Source: CALCTE01 sp045585835 (GTDB taxonomy: Bacteria > Bacillota > Clostridia > Oscillospirales > CAG-272). From it: DNA of 64,000 nucleotides. Within the stretch, counting starts at the first letter, position 1. Every line of letters starts with the position of its first letter. The notes beneath the pieces were generated by a model, which made no database searches, was not told the DNA's origin, and was given only the letters and a program-made list of their open reading frames with translations. The position numbers were made by a program, and so were the translations under genes. This document shows, in pieces, positions 57,257 to 64,000 of the stretch. The DNA lies in the NCBI GenBank assembly GCA_045585835.1, contig JAZMZG010000016.1, forward strand, positions 1 through 64,000, in the 5' to 3' direction.

Positions 57257-58651
57257 ATGGCGGCAGAGGCTTTAAAGAAGGAACTTTTTGAGGATAACAA
57301 AAGCGCATTTTTGAGAATGGACGACGAAACGGTAAAGGCGTGCTACGATTACGCCGAGGGATATAAGGCGTTTCTTGATAAAGGCAAGACGGAAAGAGAA
57401 GTGGTTGCATATTCTGTAGCACTTCTTGAAAAGGAAGGCTTCAAAAAATACGAATACGGAATGAAGCTTTCGGCGGGGGATAAGATATATTTTAACAACA
57501 GAGATAAGAATATATTTGCGGGAATTATCGGCACCGAAAGCTTTGATAACGGTTTTACGATAGCGGCGGCGCACGTGGACTCTCCCCGACTTGATTTAAA
57601 GCAGCATCCCCTTTTTGAAAAGGACGGAATGTGCTTTTTGAAAACGCATTATTACGGTGGTATAAAGAAGTATCAGTGGACGGCTATCCCTCTTGCTCTT
57701 CACGGCAGAGTTTGCCTTTCCGACGGCAGCTTCAAGGATATCGTTATCGGTGAAAAAGAGGACGATCCCGTATTTTATATAAACGATCTTCTTCCTCATC
57801 TCGGCGCAGAGCAGATGTCAAAGAAGGCGTCCGAGATAATCGAGGGCGAGGCGCTCAACCTCCTTTGCGCAAGCAGAGAATACAAGGACGGCGACGAGGA
57901 GATATCAGAGGCGATAAAGCTCGGTGTGCTCAAATATCTCAAGGACAACTACGGTATGGTCGAGGCGGATTTCGTTTGTGCCGAGCTTGAAGCCGTACCA
58001 GCATTTAAGGCAAAAGACGTAGGCTTTGACAGAAGTATGATAGGCGCATACGGCCACGACGACAGAGTTTGCGCATATCCAGCACTCACGGCGCTTATAG
58101 ACGCAAAGAGCGTAAAAAGAAGCGCATTCGTCGTACTTGCCGATAAGGAAGAAACGGGAAGCGACGGTAACACGGGTATGCAAAGTGATGCGTTCTTCAA
58201 TATAATCGACGATATTATCGCCGGCTTTGGCGTAAACAAGGCAAAGACGTATGCAAATTCCGAGTGCCTTTCCGCAGACGTAAACGCTTGCTACGACCCC
58301 AATTTTGCGGGAGTTTTCGAGAGAATGAACTCATCGTTTATCAATAAGGGCGTAGTAATGACGAAGTTCACGGGTGCAAGAGGAAAGGGCGGTACCTCTG
58401 ATGCAAGTGCGGAATTTGTAGGCAAAATAAGCCGTATATTCAATAAGGCGGGCGTTATTTGGCAGACGGGCGAGCTTGGTAAAATCGACGCAGGCGGCGG
58501 CGGAACGGTCGCAAAATATATAGCGAATAAGAATATTGATACGGTTGATATCGGCGTTGCAGTGGTTTCAATGCACGCACCGTATGAGGTCATATCAAAG
58601 GCGGACCTATATATGACCTATAAAGGAATCCTCGCATTTTTCAAAGCGTAG
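57257..58651 (+). CDS. M18-family aminopeptidase
   Basis: 464 aa zinc/cobalt metallopeptidase (ApeB/DNPEP type). IAAAHVDSPRLDLKQHPLFE (His/Asp ligand region), MIGAYGHDDRVCAYPAL (bridging Asp), LADKEETGSDGNTGM (catalytic Glu pair) and a late VVSMHAPYEVISKADL His. It removes acidic or neutral N-terminal residues in the cytoplasm. ATG follows GAGGAGGAAC; last gene of the prfA operon. Confidence 0.93.
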   Translation: MAAEALKKELFEDNKSAFLRMDDETVKACYDYAEGYKAFLDKGKTEREVVAYSVALLEKEGFKKYEYGMKLSAGDKIYFNNRDKNIFAGIIGTESFDNGFTIAAAHVDSPRLDLKQHPLFEKDGMCFLKTHYYGGIKKYQWTAIPLALHGRVCLSDGSFKDIVIGEKEDDPVFYINDLLPHLGAEQMSKKASEIIEGEALNLLCASREYKDGDEEISEAIKLGVLKYLKDNYGMVEADFVCAELEAVPAFKAKDVGFDRSMIGAYGHDDRVCAYPALTALIDAKSVKRSAFVVLADKEETGSDGNTGMQSDAFFNIIDDIIAGFGVNKAKTYANSECLSADVNACYDPNFAGVFERMNSSFINKGVVMTKFTGARGKGGTSDASAEFVGKISRIFNKAGVIWQTGELGKIDAGGGGTVAKYIANKNIDTVDIGVAVVSMHAPYEVISKADLYMTYKGILAFFKA

Positions 58652-58729
58652 AGCTGTGTCGAAAAGCTAACTTTCGGCATATTATGAAAGTGCAATGACA
58701 CCTCGTACGGAAAGCACGGAAAATTTTCC

Positions 58730-58757
58730 TTGACATATTTTTATTTTAGTGTAAAAT
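58730..58757 (+). promoter_or_regulatory. murA promoter
   Basis: -35 TTGACA (58730-58735), 16-bp spacer, -10 TAAAAT (58752-58757), leader of about 75 bases. Between 58652 and 58729 I see no clear terminator. Confidence 0.78.
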
Positions 58758-58836
58758 AGGTATGATAGGGATATTTTATCCGTGAACTTTGCATTCCCCC
58801 CTTTCACAAAGGTGTTTAATATAAAGGAGGATTTCC

Positions 58837-60123
58837 GTGGAAAAATATGTCGTTACCGGTGGCAGAAAGCTCTCCGGTGCCGTTGAGATAAGCGGTATGA
58901 AAAATTCCGCAGTTGCTATAATATTCGGAACGATTCTTTGCAGAGATGTCTGCGTTATCGAGAACGTTCCTCAAATACAGGACGTCAATCTTTCGCTTGA
59001 GATACTCAGAAGTATGGGAGTATCCGTCAAGATGATAAATAAAAATACGGTGGAGATCGATTCTACGAATATGGACCTTGATCTCGTGCCATACGACCTC
59101 GTTCGCAAGATGCGTGCCTCGTATTACCTTTTGGGTGCGGAGCTTGGCAGATGCGGAAGAGCCTATACGGGCTTTCCCGGCGGTTGCGATTTCGGTGTAA
59201 GACCTATCGACCAGCACATCAAGGGCTTTGAGGAGCTTGGTGCTACGGTAAACGTCGAGGGCGGTTATATCGAGGCGAAATACGAGGGCGGAAAGAGCAA
59301 GGGTGCATCGGTATACCTTGACGTCATTTCGGTAGGTGCAACGATAAACATAATGCTTGCGGCTGTTTGCACGAGCGGTACGACTGTAATTGAAAACGCC
59401 GCAAAGGAACCCCATGTGGTAGATACGGCAAACTTTCTAAATTCCTGCGGCGCAGACGTTAAGGGTGCAGGCACGGACATTATCAAAATAAAAGGCGTGG
59501 AAAAGCTCCACGGCTGTAGCTATGCCATAATTCCCGATATGATAGAGGCGGGTACATATATGACGATGGCGGCGGCGACGGGCAGCACGGTCACGATAAA
59601 CAACGTAATTCCCAAGCACCTTGAATCAATAACGGCAAAGCTTGAGGAGATGGGCGTTGAAATAGAAGAGCTTGACGAGTCGATTATCGTAAGAGCTCCC
59701 GAAAAGCTTTCGAAGGCTATCGTAAAGACACAGCCTTATCCGGGATTTCCTACGGATATGCAACCGCAGATCTGCGTTTTGCAATGCCTTGCAGACGGAC
59801 TTTCTCTTCTCTCGGAGAACGTTTGGGATAACCGTTTCAGATACGTTGATGAGCTTCGCAGAATGGGTGCGAAGATAAAGGTCGAGGGAAAGACTGCGAT
59901 GATAGAAGGTCCCGTAAAGCTTTCGGCGGCAAAGGTAAAGGCAGTTGACCTTCGTGCAGGTGCGGCGATGATAGTAGCGGCTCTTGCGGCAAACGGCACG
60001 ACGGAGATCGAGAATATTTACAGCATTCAGAGAGGATATGAGGATATCGAAGAAAAGCTCCTTGCTCTCGGTGCGGATTTCAAGTACATTTACGAACCCG
60101 ATCCCATAGAGCTTGCGGAGTAA
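58837..60123 (+). CDS. murA: UDP-N-acetylglucosamine 1-carboxyvinyltransferase
   Basis: First committed step of peptidoglycan synthesis (enolpyruvyl transfer from PEP); 428 aa. GTG start placed by AAAGGAGGATTT. GMKNSAVAIIFGTIL substrate site. The catalytic loop GGCDFGVRPIDQHIKGFEELG keeps the Cys targeted by fosfomycin (near residue 117). AAATGSTVTINNV and a final DIEEKLLALGADF follow. Firmicutes often have two murA genes; which paralogue this is cannot be told. Confidence 0.96.
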   Translation: MEKYVVTGGRKLSGAVEISGMKNSAVAIIFGTILCRDVCVIENVPQIQDVNLSLEILRSMGVSVKMINKNTVEIDSTNMDLDLVPYDLVRKMRASYYLLGAELGRCGRAYTGFPGGCDFGVRPIDQHIKGFEELGATVNVEGGYIEAKYEGGKSKGASVYLDVISVGATINIMLAAVCTSGTTVIENAAKEPHVVDTANFLNSCGADVKGAGTDIIKIKGVEKLHGCSYAIIPDMIEAGTYMTMAAATGSTVTINNVIPKHLESITAKLEEMGVEIEELDESIIVRAPEKLSKAIVKTQPYPGFPTDMQPQICVLQCLADGLSLLSENVWDNRFRYVDELRRMGAKIKVEGKTAMIEGPVKLSAAKVKAVDLRAGAAMIVAALAANGTTEIENIYSIQRGYEDIEEKLLALGADFKYIYEPDPIELAE

Positions 60124-60135
60124 TTTATAGTTAAA

Positions 60136-60162
60136 AAAGGGAACGGCACTGCCGTTCCCTTT
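60136..60162 (+). terminator. murA terminator
   Basis: 12-bp stem AAAGGGAACGGC / GCCGTTCCCTTT, loop ACT, followed by GATTTT. It is only 18 bases before the ligA start, so ligA may depend on partial read-through. Confidence 0.75.
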
Positions 60163-60180
60163 GATTTTAAAGAGGTATAT

Positions 60181-62172
60181 ATGACCGATATAAGAAAAGA
60201 GATGGACGAGCTTTCGAAAAAGCTTACCTATCACAGCAGAAAATATTATATAGAAGACAGCCCCGAGATAAGCGACTATGAATACGATATGATGTTCGAG
60301 CGATTAAAAAAGCTTGAGAGCGAGTATCCGGAGCTTGCAAAAGCGGATTCTCCTACAAGACTTGTCGGCGGTGCGGCGCTCGATAAATTCGAAAAGAGTG
60401 AGCATATAGTACCGCTTAAAAGCCTTTCCGACGTTTTTTCGTATGATCAGCTTCGCGACTATCTTGCGGGCGTTGAAAAAGAGCTTGGATATTTTCCCGA
60501 GTTTTCCGTTGAGGATAAGATAGACGGCCTTTCCGTTGCACTTGAATACCGATACGGAAAATTTATAAAGGGCGCAACGAGAGGTGACGGAAATATAGGC
60601 GAGGACGTTACGGAAAACCTCAAAACTATATCGTCCATACCTATGGAGCTTTGCGGCGCCGACGGTATACCGCTTCTTGTCGTAAGGGGCGAAGTCTATA
60701 TGCCCAAAGCGTCGTTTGAGCGCAATAACAGAGAGCGTGAGAAAAGCGGCGAAAAGCTGCTTGCAAATCCACGTAACGCCGCTGCGGGTGCTCTTCGTCA
60801 GCTTGACCCGAAGGTAGCGGCAAAAAGAGGCCTTGACATCTTCATATTCAATATTCAGTATATTGAGGGCGAAAGCCCCAAGACGCACAAGGAAAGTCTT
60901 GATATGGTAAAAGCTCTCGGCTTTACGGTTCTTCCCTCATACAGAGTATTTTCGGATGCTGAAAGCATAATAAAGGAAGTTGAACGTATAGGCGAAGAAA
61001 GAGGCGAGCTTGCCTTCGATATAGACGGTGCGGTAATAAAGGCAAACGATTTTTCCGTAAGAAGCGCACTCGGCGAAAACACGAATACGCCGAAATGGGC
61101 GGTTGCGTATAAATATCCGCCCGAGAAGAAATATACGAAGCTTCTCGGTATAAGCGTAAACGTAGGCAGAACAGGAGTTATTACCCCCGTTGCACGTTTT
61201 GAACCGGTGAAGCTTTCGGGCTCAATTGTGCAAAATGCTGTGCTTCATAACGAGGATTTTATAAAGAAGCTTGATTTACGCATCGGTGATAGGATACTCG
61301 TGCAAAAGGCGGGAGAGATAATTCCCGAGGTACTTTCAGTAGATAAAGATGCAAGAAACGGAAGCGAAAAGAAGTTTTCGATGCCTACGGTATGCCCCTC
61401 GTGTAACGAGCCGCTTTTCAGAGATGAAAACGAGGCGGCGCTTCGTTGTACAAACAGCGCATGCCCCGCACAAGCAGAGCGTAATATAATCCACTTCGCA
61501 TCAAGAAATGCGATGAATATAGAAGGACTCGGTCAGGCAGTTGTAGCTTTGTTTTTGAATGAAGGAATTATAAAGGACAGCGCCGACCTGTATGAGATGG
61601 ATTATGAGAAGATAGCAAGCCTTGAGGGATTCGGCGAAAAATCGGCAAATAATCTGCGCAAGGCTATAGAAAACTCAAAAAGCGCCGACCTTGCAAAGCT
61701 CATATTTGCACTTGGTATATCCAACGTAGGCGAAAAGGCGGCAAAAACTCTTGCTGTGAAATTCGGAAGTCTTGACAAGTTTGAAAAAGCAAAAATGGAG
61801 GAGCTTTGCCAAATAGACGACGTCGGAGAAATAACCGCAAAGTCAATAGTAGACTTTTTCTCGCTGGAAAAAAATATACTGCTTATAGAAAGACTTAAAG
61901 GACTTGGACTTAATACGGAGTGTAAAATAGAAAAGGCAGGGGAGCTTTTTGAAGGAATGACGTTTGTTTTGACGGGAACACTGCCTACACTTTCAAGAAG
62001 CGAAGCTTCGGAAATGATAGAAAAGCAAGGCGGAAAGTGTTCCGGAAGCGTTTCGAAAAAGACAAGCATAGTCCTTGCGGGCGAGGATGCAGGCTCAAAG
62101 CTCACAAAGGCTAAAGAGCTTGGCATAAGGATAATCGACGAGGAAGAATTTTTAAAAATGCTCGGAAATTAA
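60181..62172 (+). CDS. ligA: NAD-dependent DNA ligase
   Basis: Seals nicks in replication and repair; 663 aa. Domain Ia with the NAD-binding ISDYEYDMMFERL, adenylation Lys in VEDKIDGLSVALE (near residue 118), then OB fold, a four-Cys zinc finger (CPSCNEPLF then LRCTNSACPAQAE), HhH repeats (GLGQAV; GFGEKSANNL; GISNVGEKAA; DDVGEITAKSI) and a C-terminal BRCT domain (GMTFVLTGTLP). The Shine-Dalgarno is weak (AGAGGTATAT). Confidence 0.97.
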   Translation: MTDIRKEMDELSKKLTYHSRKYYIEDSPEISDYEYDMMFERLKKLESEYPELAKADSPTRLVGGAALDKFEKSEHIVPLKSLSDVFSYDQLRDYLAGVEKELGYFPEFSVEDKIDGLSVALEYRYGKFIKGATRGDGNIGEDVTENLKTISSIPMELCGADGIPLLVVRGEVYMPKASFERNNREREKSGEKLLANPRNAAAGALRQLDPKVAAKRGLDIFIFNIQYIEGESPKTHKESLDMVKALGFTVLPSYRVFSDAESIIKEVERIGEERGELAFDIDGAVIKANDFSVRSALGENTNTPKWAVAYKYPPEKKYTKLLGISVNVGRTGVITPVARFEPVKLSGSIVQNAVLHNEDFIKKLDLRIGDRILVQKAGEIIPEVLSVDKDARNGSEKKFSMPTVCPSCNEPLFRDENEAALRCTNSACPAQAERNIIHFASRNAMNIEGLGQAVVALFLNEGIIKDSADLYEMDYEKIASLEGFGEKSANNLRKAIENSKSADLAKLIFALGISNVGEKAAKTLAVKFGSLDKFEKAKMEELCQIDDVGEITAKSIVDFFSLEKNILLIERLKGLGLNTECKIEKAGELFEGMTFVLTGTLPTLSRSEASEMIEKQGGKCSGSVSKKTSIVLAGEDAGSKLTKAKELGIRIIDEEEFLKMLGN

Positions 62173-62186
62173 GGTAATATAAATGA

Positions 62187-62226
62187 AACAGAGGCTTTTG
62201 CATCACACGTGCAAAGGCCTCTGTTA
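62187..62226. terminator. Bidirectional terminator after ligA
   Basis: AACAGAGGC..TTTGC / GCAAA..GCCTCTGTT, stem of about 14 bp with wobble. It overlaps the stop codon of the convergent XRE gene. Confidence 0.75.
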
Positions 62227-62433
62227 TTGTATTTTGGGATTGTCACTGAGTTCCAGAATGTAATCTACCGAAACGCCGTAAAAACGGGAAAGTTTTATAA
62301 GAATATCCGTGGGAATGTCGCGCTGTCCAAGCTCGTAATTGCTGTACACCTGCTGTGAGCAATTAAGCGCCGCCGAGACCTGCTTTTGAGTGAGGTCGCT
62401 GTCCTCCCGTAAGTCGCGGATCCTCTTATACAT
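62224..62433 (-). CDS. XRE-family repressor
   Basis: 69 aa, essentially a lone HTH domain: RIRDLREDSDLTQKQVSAALNCSQQVYSNYELGQRDIP, then TDILIKLSRFYGVSVDYILEL. Divergent from a conserved unknown gene. The two palindromes at 62480-62494 and 62505-62519 are likely its operators. ATG preceded by GGAGGGAGAT. Confidence 0.9.
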   Translation of the reverse strand: MYKRIRDLREDSDLTQKQVSAALNCSQQVYSNYELGQRDIPTDILIKLSRFYGVSVDYILELSDNPKIQ

Positions 62434-62469
62434 ATCTCCCTCCGAATTTAACGTTAATAGTATATGACT

Positions 62470-62524
62470 ATTATACCAAACCGCAAATTGCGGTATTGAC
62501 TTTTACTGCAAATTGAGGTAAAAT
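62470..62524. promoter_or_regulatory. Divergent promoters with two 15-bp operators
   Basis: Rightward: TTGACT (62496-62501), 17-bp spacer, TAAAAT (62519-62524). Leftward: an extended -10 TGGTATAAT (62478-62470). Operators: perfect palindrome ACCGCAAATTGCGGT (62480-62494) and the related ACTGCAAATTGAGGT (62505-62519), 25 bp apart. They abut both promoters and occupy the rightward spacer. Confidence 0.8.
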
Positions 62525-62554
62525 GTGTGTCAAAGAAAGATTAGGAGGATTTTA

Positions 62555-63196
62555 ATGAAATACGAACAGAATGGAAATTTGTCTGTTGAAGTTATTTTAA
62601 CGGAATTTTTCAAAAAAATCAATGCTCGCTTTTATTCGTGGGAAGATTGTCATAGGGCATTTTCCGAAATACGCGAAAAAGGTTATCAAAAGACGGACAG
62701 GGAAAAATTGGCCTTACATCTTGCGGGATATTTGGCAAGTTACGGAATGTACCGAGGCTCGTCGCCGCTTTTGCAAAAATACAAATATCTTATTCATAAT
62801 GGTGTGGTAGATATAATTATGGATGAAAAATATTCGGATTTGTTTGCAATAGATGAGAAAAACTTTGCGGAAAAAACAGATAAAATCAAAGCGGTATATG
62901 ACGATATTAAAAAATATTACAGAAATCTTGGGTTTGATGCGAGCAAGACACTTATAACGAAGATATTGCTCGGCACTTATTGTTGTGTTCCTGCGTATGA
63001 TACGTTCTTTGTTAAAGGACTTTCAAAATGCGGCATTAAAAATTGCGGTTTTGAAAAATTAGGCAGTTGGCTGAACAGCAACCCGAAATTTATCGAAGAT
63101 TTGATTTCATTTTCCGATAAAGAACAGCTTAATTATCCGCTTATGAAATTGGTGGATATGTATTTTTGGGAGATGGGAGTAGGAGAAAACAAATGA
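62555..63196 (+). CDS. Conserved protein of unknown function controlled by divergent XRE
   Basis: 213 aa from ATG 62555 (TTAGGAGGAT upstream). No signal peptide. Features: FYSWEDCHRAFSEI, then LALHLAGYLASYGMYRGSSPLL, ILLGTYCCVPAYDTFFVKGL and FEKLGSWLNSNPKFIEDL. The block resembling LAFYLASWGMYRGSS is one I have seen in hypothetical proteins of many bacteria; no activity is known to me. The all-helical pattern with GTYCCVPAYD could suggest a HhH/glycosylase-like fold, but this is speculative. Its stop overlaps the next start (ATGA). Confidence 0.7.
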   Translation: MKYEQNGNLSVEVILTEFFKKINARFYSWEDCHRAFSEIREKGYQKTDREKLALHLAGYLASYGMYRGSSPLLQKYKYLIHNGVVDIIMDEKYSDLFAIDEKNFAEKTDKIKAVYDDIKKYYRNLGFDASKTLITKILLGTYCCVPAYDTFFVKGLSKCGIKNCGFEKLGSWLNSNPKFIEDLISFSDKEQLNYPLMKLVDMYFWEMGVGENK

Positions 63197-64000
63197 AAAG
63201 AATTTTAGCGTTTATTTTAACACTATGCCTTATGGCAACGCTTGCGCCGTTTTCGTTCACGGCAAACGCGGCGACGGCGACGGCAACGATGTCGAGCGCA
63301 AATGCAGAGCGCGGCAACACGGTCGTACTTTCCGTTACGCTTGCAAATGCACCCTCAACAAGCATAATGGGTTTTGAGCTTAGCCTTCCGCAAGGCTTTA
63401 CGCTTTTGGAAAGCGCAAACACAGCTTGGACTGTAAGCGGTTACAATGCGGACATAATCGAAAGCAACGCCCAGGGTGTTTGGTTTAATTTAACTGAACT
63501 CAACGTCAACGGCAAGGTGTTGAACCTTGAGATAAAGGTCGGCAATGATGCAAATATCGGAGCAAACACGATAGGCTTTAAGTTTTACGTTGATGATACA
63601 AGCAGTAGGGATGCTAACGTAGCTGAGGTTGCCGGAGTTATCACTGTTAACAGCAGCACAACTTACAGTGACTACACCTACACTGTGACTGACGGTAAGG
63701 CTGAGATAACTGCCGTTAGTAAATCTATAAGCGGTAACGTGACCATTCCATCAACTCTCGGCGGCTATCCCGTGACCTCTATCGGTAGACAAGCGTTTCT
63801 CGGATGCTCGCAGATGACAAACGTCACGATTCCCAATAGTGTTACGTCTATCGGATTCTGTGCATTTTCAAGCTGCTACGGACTTTTGAGCGTGAATATT
63901 CCCGACAGCGTTACGTCTATTGGTGCCTATTCATTTGAATATTGCAAGAAACTCGAAAGCGTAACGATAGGAAAGGGACTAGCGACTATCGGAAGCTGTG
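63193..64000 (+). CDS. Secreted cohesin-like / BspA leucine-rich-repeat protein, 5' part
   Basis: Open to the window end (269 codons visible). Signal peptide MKRILAFILTLCLMATLAPF, cleavage near FTANA. A cohesin-type beta domain follows (~residues 28-155, RGNTVVLSVTLANAPSTSIMGFELSLP; LNLEIKVGNDANIGANTIGFKF). BspA-type LRR_5 repeats then start (VTIPSTLGGYPVTSIGRQAF; NIPDSVTSIGAYSFEYC), about 23 residues each. Probably cell-surface or secreted, binding protein or glycan partners. The ATG overlaps the preceding stop (ATGA), so it may share the XRE-controlled promoter. Confidence 0.85.
   Translation, partial: MKRILAFILTLCLMATLAPFSFTANAATATATMSSANAERGNTVVLSVTLANAPSTSIMGFELSLPQGFTLLESANTAWTVSGYNADIIESNAQGVWFNLTELNVNGKVLNLEIKVGNDANIGANTIGFKFYVDDTSSRDANVAEVAGVITVNSSTTYSDYTYTVTDGKAEITAVSKSISGNVTIPSTLGGYPVTSIGRQAFLGCSQMTNVTIPNSVTSIGFCAFSSCYGLLSVNIPDSVTSIGAYSFEYCKKLESVTIGKGLATIGSC

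Overview
The window looks like the chromosome of a spore-forming Clostridia-type Firmicute, probably a gut anaerobe. The clues are a complete spoIIAA-spoIIAB-sigF operon, the ylxM-ffh-rpsP-khpA-rimM-trmD order, greA-lysS, an FMN riboswitch on a RibU-type transporter, near-consensus TTGACA/TATAAT promoters and strong Shine-Dalgarno sites. I cannot name the genus. I saw no rRNA, tRNA or CRISPR array.

Layout. 1-7240: translation and transcription core (3' part of rpoC, rpsL, rpsG, fusA, tuf). 7265-8183: FMN riboswitch and ribU. 8184-16535: S1-domain protein, valS, folC, the sigma-F operon, hflX and a SLOG-family protein. 16522-22124: minus-strand comEC, D-2-hydroxyacid dehydrogenase, pepT and gap, with a plus-strand CBM9-like gene. 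22277-28504: SRP/ribosome-maturation operon ending in a polytopic O-antigen-ligase-like protein and two tandem DUF4330 proteins. 28537-30605: greA-lysS. 30580-36236: a ~5.6 kb integrative element inserted in the 3' end of lysS, bounded by 90-bp direct repeats and carrying Tn916-type int/xis genes, a second tyrosine recombinase, an SSB-like protein and two unknown cargo genes.

36297-38713: two sugar-transfer-associated ATP-grasp genes. 38775-43206: a self-contained operon of a ribbon-helix-helix regulator, a zinc-ribbon/TPR/TIR/transmembrane/DUF6273 protein, an SPFH-SHOCT protein and a multi-pass membrane protein. This is the best candidate for an undescribed signalling or defence system. 43217-47281: rhodanese lipoprotein, DUF5714 protein, ArsC-like phosphatase, nucleotidyltransferase, flavin reductase, GNAT and CPBP protease. 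47335-48776: a cassette of an XRE regulator and a divergent YD-repeat lipoprotein, flanked by two copies of the same terminator hairpin and controlled by two matching operators.

48788-62172: housekeeping (ackA; an alpha/beta hydrolase, membrane-anchored murF and ddl operon; DUF951, prfA, sua5, coaE, lytic transglycosylase, M18 aminopeptidase; murA; ligA). 62188-64000: an XRE repressor divergent from a conserved unknown protein, with two 15-bp palindromic operators, followed by the start of a secreted cohesin/BspA-LRR protein cut by the window end.

Oddities in ordinary genes: rpoC has Arg where the trigger-loop His is expected and a codon-usage switch in its first ~350 bases; S12 has Arg at the streptomycin-site Lys; Ddl has a slippage-like Gly-Ala-Lys repeat. 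All functional statements rest on reading motifs by eye; no database search was run.
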